Positions 36,604-44,944 of a DNA stretch of 64,000 nt are shown piece by piece. Each line of letters starts with the position of its first letter. The first letter of the stretch is position 1. Source of the DNA: Zhenpiania hominis (GTDB lineage Bacteria; Bacillota; Clostridia; Peptostreptococcales; Anaerovoracaceae); NCBI RefSeq assembly GCF_014333425.1, contig NZ_JACRYT010000002.1, positions 258,160 to 322,159 of the forward strand, in the 5' to 3' direction. Under the pieces are notes generated by a model. That model was given only the letters and a program-made list of their open reading frames with translations, was not told where the DNA came from and searched no databases. The translations under genes were made by a program, and so were the position numbers.

Positions 36604-36750
36604 ATGGCAAACTGCAAAAACAGAAACAAGTCTTTTAACGGCGCTTTGGGCACTTATAGGAGGCCTTTTCTAAAATCACTGTTAGAAAGGGCTGAGAAGT
36701 TTGCCCTTCCTGCGCGGCAGTCGGGCTTGTTTCACAAAACAACCCACTGA
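36604..36750 (+). CDS. 48-residue leader reading frame ahead of the efflux gene
   Basis: MANCKNRNKSFNGALGTYRR begins a 48-residue frame with CGGAGG six bases upstream of its ATG. It ends in TTH-stop, 23 bases before the efflux start. Inside it lies another strong ribosome-site-like AGGAGG (36658). The peptide is basic and has no family that I recognise. Position between a constitutive promoter and a tetracycline gene suggests translation-linked attenuation as in tet(M), where stalled ribosomes change RNA folding. This is inference. Confidence 0.6.
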   Translation: MANCKNRNKSFNGALGTYRRPFLKSLLERAEKFALPARQSGLFHKTTH

Positions 36751-36773
36751 TTCGTAAAGGAGAATGTAACTTC

Positions 36774-37994
36774 ATGTTTGCTAAAAATTCAAAGGCATAT
36801 TCTGTCTACCTGCTGTTCCGATTTGTCTTTTCCCTGGCGGTTTCTATGTCCACAGTGCTTTCCATCGTGTACCACCTGGAGGTGGTGCAGCTGGATGCTT
36901 TCCAGCTTGTCCTGGTAGGGACGGTTCTGGAGACCTCCTGCTTTCTGTTCGAGATACCCACCGGTGTGGTGGCGGATTTGTATAGCCGTCGGCGCTCGGT
37001 GCTGATTGGAATGTTCCTCTACGGCCTGGGCTTTCTGATGGAGGGTGCGCTACCGTGGTTCGCGCCGGTTCTGCTGGCCCAGGTTGTCTGGGGTTGCGGT
37101 GATACCTTCATCACCGGCGCTCTGGAGGCGTGGATTGCCTCGGAGGAAGAGGACAAACCCATAGACAAGGTGTTCCTGCGGGGCAGTCAAATGGGGCAAA
37201 TCGGCGGCGTTCTGGGCGTGGTGCTGGGCACACTGCTGGGAAACATAAACCTGCAAATGCCTGTCATCTTGGGGGGCAGTTTGTGCTTGTTGTTGGGGCT
37301 GGTGTTGGTTCGCATCATGCCAGAAACCAACTTCTCCCCTGCTATTGAGGAACGGCAGGGCTTGCTTAAAGACTTTGTCTGCCTGTTCAAGCTCAACCTG
37401 GGCTTTGTGAAAGGCGCACCTGTGTTGCTGGCGCTCTTAGCAATCACACTATGCGGGGGACTTGCCAGTGAAGGCTTTGACCGGCTCTCCACCGCTCATT
37501 TTCTGGATGACACGGTAATACCCGTTATCGGGCCGCTGAACAGCGTCACTTGGTTCGGTGTTATCAGTCTTATCGGCAGCGGCTTAGGTATTCTGGCTTC
37601 TCAGTTGCTCATCGCCCGCATGGAGAAAAAAGGGACTGTCAGCCGAACCAGTGTGGTCATGTCCACCAGCGCCGGGTATATCCTGTGCCTGGTTCTCTTC
37701 GCGGTGGGGCGGAGCTTTTGGTTCATGTTGTTGGTGTTCCTGCTGGCGGGGCTTATGCGCACCATCAAGGAGCCTGTGCTGGCCGCCTGGATGAACGACC
37801 ATGTGGATGAGAAAATGCGCGCCACAGTCTTTTCCACCAGCGGACAGCTGGACTCTTTCGGGCAGATCATCGGCGGGCCTATTGTGGGGCTGGTAGCCCA
37901 GCAGGTGTCCATACCCTGGGGGCTGGTCTGTACCGCTTTCCTGCTGTTGCCCGCGCTGTTCTTAGTGCCGGTGGCGGGAAAGAAGCGGGATTGA
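36774..37994 (+). CDS. tet(40): Tet(40)-like tetracycline efflux MFS protein
   Basis: This encodes 406 residues, the length of Tet(40), with twelve predicted membrane helices. Major-facilitator motif A appears as GVVADLYSRRRSV after helix 2, and a second copy-like GSGLGILASQLLIARMEKKG in the second half. The sequence (MFAKNSKAYSVYLLFRFVF, GALEAWIASEEE) agrees with what I know of Tet(40)/TetA(P)-like pumps. It would expel tetracycline in exchange for protons at the cell membrane. The family assignment is from memory of the sequence; an alignment would settle it against other MFS drug pumps. Confidence 0.8.
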   Translation: MFAKNSKAYSVYLLFRFVFSLAVSMSTVLSIVYHLEVVQLDAFQLVLVGTVLETSCFLFEIPTGVVADLYSRRRSVLIGMFLYGLGFLMEGALPWFAPVLLAQVVWGCGDTFITGALEAWIASEEEDKPIDKVFLRGSQMGQIGGVLGVVLGTLLGNINLQMPVILGGSLCLLLGLVLVRIMPETNFSPAIEERQGLLKDFVCLFKLNLGFVKGAPVLLALLAITLCGGLASEGFDRLSTAHFLDDTVIPVIGPLNSVTWFGVISLIGSGLGILASQLLIARMEKKGTVSRTSVVMSTSAGYILCLVLFAVGRSFWFMLLVFLLAGLMRTIKEPVLAAWMNDHVDEKMRATVFSTSGQLDSFGQIIGGPIVGLVAQQVSIPWGLVCTAFLLLPALFLVPVAGKKRD

Positions 37995-38015
37995 TATGGC
38001 ATAGTTAAGTTTACT

Positions 38016-38048
38016 GACGAGCGGGAGATTACTTCCGCTCGTCTTCAT
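38016..38048 (+). terminator. Terminator of the efflux gene
   Basis: GACGAGCGG pairs with CCGCTCGTC around a 10-base loop, followed by TTCATTT. It lies 21 bases after the stop codon. Confidence 0.75.
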
Positions 38049-38155
38049 TTAGTAGCGCAAAATTTGAGGACTCTTTATTTCCTTATTCGGTATAGCGGAG
38101 GCGGCTGTCAATTCGACATAATTTTCTTGTGATACTTTACCGTACATGAGCATTT

Positions 38156-38277
38156 GCACCAGGGTTGTCGTTGCCGTAGCCTTCGAGAAGGTTAATCACG
38201 CCCCAGATACCAAGGCCAGCGCCCAGGGCAATCACGAGAGTCTGAAGAACATCCACAGCAGAGTTAAAGAATTCCAT
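38156..38277 (-). pseudogene. maff2, 5' part (separated by the nested element)
   Basis: It starts MEFFNSAVDVLQTLVIALGA at 38277 (GGAGGT upstream) and reads to NDNPGA before entering the nested element, where the frame ends at 38137 after a few foreign codons (NAHVR). This is the first helix of Maff2. The rest lies at 29942-30035. The truncated product would have 46 residues. The gene directly follows virD4, the normal ICE order. Confidence 0.88.
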
Positions 38278-38346
38278 AATGTACCTCCATAAAATTTGAT
38301 TGATTTTTGATTGATTACGGAAGGCACACATTTTCCTCGAAGGTAA

Positions 38347-39693
38347 TCAGCCGCCGGTTTCCTCGGCGGCTTCGTCCCCGGACAGGTCAATCGAATAGGC
38401 TGCAAATTGTTCGTCCGGCCTCAATTTGAGCCTGGCAGACAGAAAACGCTCTATGTCGAAGGCGTTTTTCTTGTCGTAGTCGGATAGATATTTGTAGTTC
38501 GGATGTTTGGTGATGTCAAACTTATCCGAAAGAAACGGCCTTACGCCGCGCAGTTGCAGGATGCACTTGCCGCCATCCATAACAGCCAGCTCATCCTGGC
38601 TCATCAGTTCTTTTCCGAGCTTCTGGTAATTGAGAGAGTGGGAAGTTTCCCGCCCACGGCTTTCGCCGGTATTGTAGGTGTCGATTGTCTCTTTCCCAAG
38701 GGATGCCGCCAGTTCCTTTAGGGTGGTCGGTTCCTTGCCGCCAAGGAATACCGTGGCATCCATGTTTCCGATGATGGTGTCGGCGTTGTCTTTGTAAATC
38801 GCTTTAAGCTGGCTCTGTGCCTGGAGGACGAGGCAGGCGGATACCTCACGACTTCGGATTGTTGCGACCAGCTTCTCCAGCCGGGGGATCTGCCCGATAT
38901 TGGCGGCCTCGTCTATGAGGCAGCGCACATGGACCGGCAGCCTGCCGCCATACACATCATCAGCCTTTTCGCACAGCAGGTTGAAAAGCTGGGAGTAGGT
39001 CATAGCGATCAAAAAATTCATACTGTCCTCGGTGTCGCTCATTATCAAAAACAACGCTGTCTTGCGATCTCCGAGGGTGTCCAGTTCCAGCTCGTCATAG
39101 GCGGTCAGGTCCCGGACCTCCTGAATGTCAAAAATAGAGGTCCTGGCCGCCGCGCTGATAAGGATACTTTTGGCTGTCTTACCTGCGGCGAGCTTGTATT
39201 TTTTATACTGGCGCACCGCAAAGTGTCCGGGCTGGCGGCTTTCCAGCTCCTTGAACATCAAATCCACAGGGTTTTCAAATTCCTCATCGTCCTCCCGGAC
39301 CTCCATCGCGTTAATCATTTCCAGCAGGGTGGAGAAGTTTTGTTCCTCCGTTGGGGCCTCATAATGGATGTAGCCGATCAGCGCCGTAAACAGCAGCGTC
39401 TCGGCTTTGACCCAGAAATCGTCCCCGCCCTTGCCTTCGCCTTTGGTGTTCGCAATCAGCGTTGTCACCAATTTCAGGATGTCTTTCTCCGAGTGGATGT
39501 AGGCGAAGGGATTGTAGTGCATGGATTTTTTCATGTTGATGGTGTTCAGGAAACGGATGCGGTAGCCGAACTTTTGCAGCATTTTCCCGCACTCGATGAG
39601 AATACTGCCCTTTGGATCGGTGACTACAAAAGAGGTCGGATAGGTCTTGGAAGTACACTGCATCAGGTTGGGTTTCAACCAGAAGCGTGTTTT
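38347..39693 (-). CDS. VirD4-like coupling protein, C-terminal part (after a 338-bp insertion)
   Basis: From 39693 this reads KTRFWLKPNLMQ, then the TraG/VirD4 core: VVTDPKGSIL, LIDEAANIGQIPRLEKL (Walker B region), ACLVLQAQSQLKAIY and ENRGRETSH-type end region. It has no ribosome site or good start of its own; a TTG at 39678 would begin inside the P-loop helix. Joined to 40032-40487 without the insert it makes 600 codons including stop, a normal length for CD1115-type coupling proteins. The protein would bring the relaxase-DNA complex to the channel. Confidence 0.88.
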   Translation of the reverse strand, partial: KTRFWLKPNLMQCTSKTYPTSFVVTDPKGSILIECGKMLQKFGYRIRFLNTINMKKSMHYNPFAYIHSEKDILKLVTTLIANTKGEGKGGDDFWVKAETLLFTALIGYIHYEAPTEEQNFSTLLEMINAMEVREDDEEFENPVDLMFKELESRQPGHFAVRQYKKYKLAAGKTAKSILISAAARTSIFDIQEVRDLTAYDELELDTLGDRKTALFLIMSDTEDSMNFLIAMTYSQLFNLLCEKADDVYGGRLPVHVRCLIDEAANIGQIPRLEKLVATIRSREVSACLVLQAQSQLKAIYKDNADTIIGNMDATVFLGGKEPTTLKELAASLGKETIDTYNTGESRGRETSHSLNYQKLGKELMSQDELAVMDGGKCILQLRGVRPFLSDKFDITKHPNYKYLSDYDKKNAFDIERFLSARLKLRPDEQFAAYSIDLSGDEAAEETGG

Positions 39694-40031
39694 CTGATGT
39701 GATTACCGGGCCGCTTTTTATCGGCCCCTCTGGAGCTTTCGCCCATTTTCAGCGGCGTGTCCATTCACGCCCAGCATAGCATATCTTTTTGCCCTGCCGT
39801 ATCCGGCAGGCCAGCCGGCAGCGCGGCCTCGTGGGGCTGTTATATTCTGCAAGGCAGGCTCAAGCCCTATGCGTTGCGTGTGTCCCGCTTTTTAAGGCGG
39901 GCCTTCCACTCCGGTCAGGACTGCAAAACCCTTCCAGATTTCTTCCGCGCTGATACTCTTAACTTACTTGCTGGCTTCGGTTAAGACGGCAATCGGCCCG
40001 TACCCCATGCAGGGTCAGGTGCGAGCCTTCT
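39694..40031 (-). other. 338-bp insertion in the virD4 P-loop; structured, intron-like RNA candidate
   Basis: It sits between GGT (Gly) and AAA (Lys) of GSGSG|KT, has no terminal inverted repeat and no target duplication. Read in gene sense it follows a T and ends in G, as group I introns do, although one base of ambiguity exists. It has no reading frame of note. It can form many hairpins, for example CCCGC/GCGGG, CTGCCG-GATA-CGGCAG, GGCGTG/CACGCC, GGGC-GAAA-GCTCC and GGGCCG/CGGCCC. I could not find group II domain V or a clear group I core. Alternatives are a HEARO-like RNA element or a short non-autonomous transposon. Confidence 0.7.
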
Positions 40032-40487
40032 ACCACTTCCAGATCCGCCGATAATCAAAACATTCTTATTCCTGGCTGTCCTGGGGTCCTTGGGGCGGCT
40101 GTTCATCGTCAGCCGTTCCGTCTGGGTGAGAATGATGTTATTCTCAAACACCGGGTCCATAAACGGCTTGATGTCCTCCGCTGTACCCCAGCGGGCCGAA
40201 CCGTATTCCATGTTCTTGCGGTACTTCTTGGCGTTCTTGCCCTTGAAGTAAACAGCCAGCCGCAGGGCAGCCCCGCAGCAGAGGCCCACCAGCAGGTCAA
40301 CCGGGTGAAAGCTGGGGAGCGCCGACTGAAAAGCGGCGGCAAATCCATCCATCAGGCCCAGCAGCTTGGCCGAAGCGTCCGCACCCGGAGCCAGCCGCCA
40401 TGCCTCGCCCAGCTTGGTGGCATAGAGGCCGATCAGCAGATAGGGCAGGTTGGGGAGCAGAAGTTTTTTCAAATCAAGCTGTCTCAT
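40032..40487 (-). CDS. VirD4-like coupling protein, N-terminal part (before the insertion)
   Basis: This encodes 152 codons from ATG 40487, MRQLDLKKLLLPNLPYLLIG. Two membrane helices (about 12-30 and 60-80) precede the typical YGSARWGT and VLIIGGSGSG, the first half of the P-loop. Translation then runs into the insertion and stops at 39981 after 16 foreign residues. The start overlaps the PcfB stop by four bases (ATGA). Without removal of the insertion the protein would lack its whole ATPase domain. Confidence 0.88.
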
Positions 40488-40969
40488 CGTTCCTGTTCCC
40501 TCCGTTTCTCACGGTTCGGAACCGGGGCTTTCACCAGCTCCTTGAACTTCTTGAGCTTACCCAGCACAGACTCCCGGCGCTGCTCCTTTTTCAGCCGGTT
40601 CTTGGAATACTTCTGGAAGGCGGCGTTCATACTCGCCTCGCTGGGAGCCTTGAAGAAAATCTGATACTGGCCCTTTGCCGTTTTATAGACTGCATACTGG
40701 ACCTTGTACTCGCGGGCAATCCGGTCAAAACTCCGAAGCCCCTTGTCTTGCAGGTCGATCTCCTTCATGTCGCCGTACTGCTTTTTCAGGTCCTCCATGC
40801 TGACCTTGCCGTATGGCTTTACATCGTCCGGGCTGTCCCGGCTCTTTTGCAGCTTCTTGTTCTTGCGGTGGGCCAGGTACTTGGAAAGCGCCGCTTTCAG
40901 AACCCGCCCGGTGAACTTGGTGGCATTGACCGTCAGCGTCAATGTCCTGTTTTCCACTTCTTCCTGCAT
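40484..40969 (-). CDS. PcfB-family conjugation protein
   Basis: This encodes 161 residues from ATG 40969 (GGGAG upstream); a GTG at 40978 is possible. The basic helical protein contains KEIDLQDKGLRSFDRIAREY and YQIFFKAPSEASMNAAFQKY, typical of PcfB. In pCF10, PcfB helps bring DNA to the coupling protein. Here it is next to virD4 with overlapping codons, which fits that role. Confidence 0.87.
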   Translation of the reverse strand: MQEEVENRTLTLTVNATKFTGRVLKAALSKYLAHRKNKKLQKSRDSPDDVKPYGKVSMEDLKKQYGDMKEIDLQDKGLRSFDRIAREYKVQYAVYKTAKGQYQIFFKAPSEASMNAAFQKYSKNRLKKEQRRESVLGKLKKFKELVKAPVPNREKRREQER

Positions 40970-41059
40970 CAAAATCACTCCCTTCTGTCAGGATGAAAGC
41001 GGCGGCCCCGTCTAAGGCGGGACCACCAGACGACGGAGCAGGTATTTCCCCCGCATGGG

Positions 41060-41422
41060 TCAGGCTCCCTTTTTGCCGCCATCCTCGCGGCCCTGGCCCT
41101 TGACCGTCAAAATACCGTCCAGGGTGGTGGCGGTGATCCGCAGCCGCTCGGCTACGGCGATGTCGTTCTTCATGGCCTCATCCACCGTACCGCCGCAGAC
41201 TACCAGCACAGAAGCGCGGCGGAGATAGTCGCGGGCCATGTCGATCCCGTCCTTATGCTCCTGGGGGATGCTGTCCTTCAAAAACAGCGGAAGGAACAGA
41301 AGCGGGCAGACCGGGGAAAATCCGGCCTCGTAGACCAGGCGGCAGTATTTGGCGGCGTTTTCGGTGTTCTCAAACTCGTTGTCGCCCCAATGGGCGGTGA
41401 TATACGCAAGCGGGCGTTTCAT
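41060..41422 (-). CDS. Nucleoside-deoxyribosyltransferase-like fold protein (DUF4406/DUF7768-like)
   Basis: This encodes 120 residues from ATG 41422 (AAAGGAG upstream). MKRPLAYITAHWGDN at the start, FSPVCPLLFLP in the middle and ASVLVVCGGTVDEAMKNDI near the end recall the small nucleoside 2-deoxyribosyltransferase-like fold common in phages and mobile elements. No catalytic activity is proven. It may act on nucleotides or bind them. It lies between PcfB and the DUF6017-type gene. Confidence 0.65.
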   Translation of the reverse strand: MKRPLAYITAHWGDNEFENTENAAKYCRLVYEAGFSPVCPLLFLPLFLKDSIPQEHKDGIDMARDYLRRASVLVVCGGTVDEAMKNDIAVAERLRITATTLDGILTVKGQGREDGGKKGA

Positions 41423-41468
41423 GCAAAACTCCTTTCTCCCCATGTCCGGGGTGCAGAAAAGGCGGCCC

Positions 41469-42350
41469 TTATGAGCCGCCTCCGTAAAGGTCGTGATTGA
41501 CCAGCATCGTGTAGTGATTGTCCAGAGAGGACGGTGCATTGAACAGCGCCGCCATCAGATATGCCTTGGTGTTCCAGACGCGGGTTGTGTTTTCGTGGAT
41601 GCCATCCAGCACTTTCTCGATGTGGGAACAGGTGATTTTCGCAAACCGCTGTTGAACAAAGGCGGTGGGATATTCCGCATCCCGCCCGATCTTGATGGTG
41701 GGGCTTTTGGTCAGCGCCACTTCCAGCATGATTTCCACGAACTCGTCTATCTGTTCCCGGTTCAGGGAATTACAGATATGCTCGTACTCAATCTGATCCC
41801 TGATTTCTTCTCGTTTCTCCATCACTTCCGTCTGTCCGTCCGTCTCTGCCGCCGCAGGCGCAGAAGGAAAGAATGAATGAGTATTTGATCCATGAGTATT
41901 TGATTTTTGGATATTTGATTTCTTAGTATTTAATTGCGGCGGGTTTTCCGTATCTGGTACAGCCATATCTGGTGTTTCCATATCTGGATTTACCATATCC
42001 GGGTTTTCCGTACCTGGTGAAGCCGTATCTGGCTGGGCCGGTTCCGGCTGGGGCTTGACCGGCTTCTCAAAGATGGTGTACTCGGTATCGGTGATCCGGC
42101 CATTCTTGCCCCGAAGCTGCCTTCGGGTCAGATACCCCGCGCTTTCCAGCTCCCGGAGGGTCTTGCCAATCGTCTCCACGCTTTCCTTGCAGATGGAGGC
42201 CAGGCCCCGCGTGGTGTAATTCCACTCATCCGGCAGGGAGAGCATCATGGAGAGAAGCCCCTTGGCTTTCAGGGTCAGGCCGGTATCTTTCAGGTGGTAG
42301 TTGCTCATCACGGTGTAGTCCCGTGTGCGCTCTACGCGAAAAACTGCCAT
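41469..42350 (-). CDS. Winged-helix replication-initiator-like protein (DUF6017)
   Basis: This encodes 293 residues from ATG 42350. The N-terminal winged helix (NYHLKDTGLTLKAKGLLSMM, TTRGLASICKESVETIGKTL) resembles RepA/DnaD-type initiators. A low-complexity middle repeats the PDM/PDT/NP motif about six times (about residues 130-160). The C-terminal DUF6017 part has FVQQRFAKITCSHIEKVLDG. It may start replication of the excised ICE circle. The repeat tract could vary between strains. Confidence 0.78.
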   Translation of the reverse strand: MAVFRVERTRDYTVMSNYHLKDTGLTLKAKGLLSMMLSLPDEWNYTTRGLASICKESVETIGKTLRELESAGYLTRRQLRGKNGRITDTEYTIFEKPVKPQPEPAQPDTASPGTENPDMVNPDMETPDMAVPDTENPPQLNTKKSNIQKSNTHGSNTHSFFPSAPAAAETDGQTEVMEKREEIRDQIEYEHICNSLNREQIDEFVEIMLEVALTKSPTIKIGRDAEYPTAFVQQRFAKITCSHIEKVLDGIHENTTRVWNTKAYLMAALFNAPSSLDNHYTMLVNHDLYGGGS

Positions 42351-42407
42351 ATTCATCACTCCCATTCTGAAAGGGCGGCCCGGCCCTGGGGCCAGCCGCC
42401 TTACTGG

Positions 42408-42914
42408 TTACGGTTCATAGACCGGCTGGGTATGTTCATACACCGGGCCGCACAGCCCGTTTAAGTCCTCTACAAGCTCGCCCAGGTCCAGGCACAGCTC
42501 GCTGTCCATGACCGGCGTATCCTTGATGGTGCGGTACTGCGTGATGTAACCGTCATGGTCGTAGTTCACGCTCACGCAGGAGACAACCGCCAAGGACATA
42601 TCTTCCAGCAGCCACAGCTCCAAGGTGCGGGTAGCCACCACGATCTCCATTGTCACCTGGTCGGTTTCCTCATACAGCAGGGTGGCTTTCTGGCGGAACA
42701 GGTCCTCGCCCCGGTAGTTGAAGGACCGTTCCTGCCTGCCCTGGGTGATGTAGGAATACACCGTTGTGGCATTGTGGCGGACCACCTGCAACAGACTGTA
42801 AATATCCAGGCTTTCCACCAGCTCGGCGGCTTCGTCCTCGGTGTAGCAGCCTTCCTCCACCGCCTGCTGAAACAGATCGTCAAAGGTTTCTTTCAATGCT
42901 TCATAAGCGTCCAT
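42408..42914 (-). CDS. Conserved ICE protein, 168 aa, unknown
   Basis: It starts MDAYEALKETFDDLFQQAVE with AGGAGG upstream. The protein is acidic, with an N-terminal helical region and a mixed middle (FNYRGEDLFRQKATLLYEET, DMSLAVVSCVSVNYD). No membrane or catalytic motif is visible. It lies in the early, regulatory part of the ICE operon near parB. I do not recognise a function. Confidence 0.6.
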   Translation of the reverse strand: MDAYEALKETFDDLFQQAVEEGCYTEDEAAELVESLDIYSLLQVVRHNATTVYSYITQGRQERSFNYRGEDLFRQKATLLYEETDQVTMEIVVATRTLELWLLEDMSLAVVSCVSVNYDHDGYITQYRTIKDTPVMDSELCLDLGELVEDLNGLCGPVYEHTQPVYEP

Positions 42915-42944
42915 ACTTAAATCCTCCTATGGGTGCGCCTGCCA

Positions 42945-43214
42945 TCAATGGCGGCGTTTTTTGGGTTTGTCGGGCAGGATATGCCCCTCGATGATTGCAG
43001 CGTGGCGGCGGATCTGAAGCTGGCCCTGCCGTTCCAGGGACCGCATCCGGGCATACTCGTCCTCGGTCAGAAACAGCCGCTTATACTGGCCCCTGCGCCC
43101 CAGGGGGCAGTGGGTGGACAGAATGAGAAATTCAGCCATGTGTCGGGTATCGTCCTTGAACCGTTCCACAGCCAGCAGGTCGTGGCCTTCCAGCGGGAGA
43201 TGCAAAGGTTTCAT
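42945..43214 (-). CDS. Small ICE protein, 89 aa, unknown
   Basis: MKPLHLPLEGHDLLAVERFK begins a soluble basic protein that ends in DKPKKRRH. GAAAGGGGG precedes the ATG, and the start overlaps the stop of the upstream gene by four bases, so it is probably translated. A motif such as HCPLGRRGQYKRLFLTEDEY is visible, but I can give no function. Confidence 0.58.
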   Translation of the reverse strand: MKPLHLPLEGHDLLAVERFKDDTRHMAEFLILSTHCPLGRRGQYKRLFLTEDEYARMRSLERQGQLQIRRHAAIIEGHILPDKPKKRRH

Positions 43215-43819
43215 GCCTTGCGCCCCCTTTCGTGAATATCCAGGACCGCACAGCCATACCGGGCGATGAGCAGGGCGTTCACGATCATACGGAGCGCCGC
43301 AGCGTCCACAACCTCGGCATCCGCCAGGTCACGGGTTGTCAGTCCTCCCGCGTTGGTGTAGATGCCCCGCGCAGCGATATAGAGGGTGTAGTCATGGGGC
43401 GAAATCTCATGGAGCCTTGCATAGTCAAACTCCGCGCCCCGCCTGCACAGGCAGTTTCCGGCGCGGCGGTAAATGTCCTCATCGGAAGTGAACAGGAACA
43501 TGACCGCAAAGAAAGCAGGCGTGTCCCGGCGCTTGCTATGGCCCAGGTGGATTTTCACAGCCTCCATACGCTGCCGGTGGCGTTCATCCTTCCAGAGCAT
43601 ACCGGGGAAATCCCGGATCAGCGGTTCCAGGCGGGCCATCAGGCGCTTATCGTGGGGGAACATCTGCCGGACCACCTCTGCATAGCCCACAACGCCCGCC
43701 TCGATGCGCTCGGCCATCCAGGGGCAGCCGCAGGCGGTGCAGCCAAATTTCTTGACATACTCGGTGCAAAGTTTGCAGTCTACATCTGCCGGTGTGTATT
43801 TGAAAGTGTTGATATACAT
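43211..43819 (-). CDS. Cysteine-containing ICE protein, 202 aa, unknown
   Basis: It starts MYINTFKYTPADVDCKLC at 43819 (AAGGAGG upstream). Four Cys in CKLC and CTACGCPW near the start, and CLCRRGAEF later, suggest a metal site or iron-sulphur centre. The rest is helical. It lies between parB and the small basic protein. Redox or DNA-binding roles are both possible; neither is shown. Confidence 0.6.
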   Translation of the reverse strand: MYINTFKYTPADVDCKLCTEYVKKFGCTACGCPWMAERIEAGVVGYAEVVRQMFPHDKRLMARLEPLIRDFPGMLWKDERHRQRMEAVKIHLGHSKRRDTPAFFAVMFLFTSDEDIYRRAGNCLCRRGAEFDYARLHEISPHDYTLYIAARGIYTNAGGLTTRDLADAEVVDAAALRMIVNALLIARYGCAVLDIHERGRKA

Positions 43820-43887
43820 GGATACCTCCTTGTGAAAATGAAAAGGCCGGGCAAATGGATTGTCCGGCGGGTTAGGTGTATTCGGTT

Positions 43888-44805
43888 TTATCGCTCCTGG
43901 CTGCGCTGGCGTTTCCTCTGCCATGCCTCAAGCAGCTTGATGATGGTGTTCTCCATTTGCAGGGGCGTATAGGATTTTGGAAAATACTTGCGTATGCGGT
44001 CCCCGTCAAAGGTCAGACTAAATTTCTCCGGCTTCTTTTCCTCGGACATGATTGCCAGCATACTGTCCTCATTGAGCCGCCCGGCCTGGCTGAATTTCTT
44101 CATCCGCTGGGCCTGGGAGAGTGACGGGGTGGCCTGCTCGTAATCTATTGTGGTGACGAGCATCTGCTGCTCCTCCGGCTTGAGAGCCGCAATCTGGTAG
44201 GCGGGTGAGAGGGCAATCTTTTTCTCGTCTACCATCTGCATCAGCTCCGGGACCAGGTTCGTCAGGGAAATATAGTTGCGGACGGTATCGCCGCTGACAC
44301 CCATCTGCTGGCCGATCTCATCATCGCTTCTCAACTTCGCCGAAATTTTCGGCGAAGTCAAATCGTTTCGTGCGCCCTGCCGCTTGATGGCCTCCAGCTT
44401 CATCTTGTATGCCTTAGCCCTTTCGCTGGGCAGGATGTTCTCCCGCTGAAGGTTACTGTCCACCATGATGATGGTGGCGGCGTCCCGGTCCAGGTTGCGG
44501 ATCAGGACCGGCATGGTATCCAGACCGGCCTGCTCACAGGCGTATTTGCGTCGGTGTCCGGCCACAATCTCATAGCCGCCTTCCTCGCGGGGCCGCACAA
44601 TGGCGGGGACAATCACGCCATACTCTTTGACGCTCTGGATTGTCTCCTTCATTTCCTCATCGTCCCGCACCTGAAAAGGATGGTCCGGGAATGGGTGAAG
44701 GTCGGTCAGCGGCAGGCGGACCACCACTTCTTCCTGGGGTGGCTGCTGGGTAGGCGGGGCGGTTTTCTTTCGTCCCCTGGCAGGTGACGCGGGCTTGTCG
44801 CTCAA
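43888..44805 (-). CDS. ParB/RepB/Spo0J-family protein, first gene of the ICE operon
   Basis: This encodes 305 residues from a TTG at 44805 with GGAGGT upstream. The ParB N-terminal domain has VRLPLTDLHPFPDHPFQVRD and the CTP-binding-type box IVAGHRRKYACEQAG. A helix-turn-helix follows (DEIGQQMGVSGDTVRNYISL), then a C-terminal half. No ParA is seen nearby. On ICEs such proteins may regulate or stabilise the element. It is preceded by a leader with two terminators, so its level is probably set by attenuation. The 20-bp repeats at 45101-45184 are possible binding sites. Confidence 0.87.
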   Translation of the reverse strand: MSDKPASPARGRKKTAPPTQQPPQEEVVVRLPLTDLHPFPDHPFQVRDDEEMKETIQSVKEYGVIVPAIVRPREEGGYEIVAGHRRKYACEQAGLDTMPVLIRNLDRDAATIIMVDSNLQRENILPSERAKAYKMKLEAIKRQGARNDLTSPKISAKLRSDDEIGQQMGVSGDTVRNYISLTNLVPELMQMVDEKKIALSPAYQIAALKPEEQQMLVTTIDYEQATPSLSQAQRMKKFSQAGRLNEDSMLAIMSEEKKPEKFSLTFDGDRIRKYFPKSYTPLQMENTIIKLLEAWQRKRQRSQER

Positions 44806-44831
44806 TGCTTCTCACCTCCATTGAGACACAA

Positions 44832-44859
44832 AAAGGAGGCCCAGCCCGGAACCTCCTTT
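44832..44859 (-). terminator. Terminator hairpin just before parB
   Basis: AAAGGAGG pairs with CCTCCTTT around a 12-base loop and ends in TTTT on the minus strand, 27 bases before the parB start. It must be read through for the ICE operon to be made. Confidence 0.7.
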
Positions 44860-44880
44860 CGCATCTGATTTTGGGCATAG

Positions 44881-44913
44881 AAAAACGGACACCAGCAGAA
44901 ACACTAATGTCCG
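44881..44913 (-). terminator. Second terminator-like hairpin in the parB leader
   Basis: CGGACA pairs with TGTCCG and is followed by TTTTT on the minus strand. A further hairpin, CGGCTC-ACAA-GAGCCG (44923-44936), lies upstream and could compete with it. Confidence 0.55.
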
Positions 44914-44944
44914 TCAATCCATCGGCTCACAAGAGCCGCTATAT

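Noticed and set aside
39694..40031. Group II intron in virD4
   Set aside because: No GUGYG start in gene sense, no recognisable domain V, and no reverse transcriptase; a GTGCGAG on the plus strand at 40019 is too near the border to be an intron start.
44657..44917. 86-codon frame overlapping the parB start and leader hairpins
   Set aside because: It is out of frame with parB, reads through the terminator stem, and has no family pattern.
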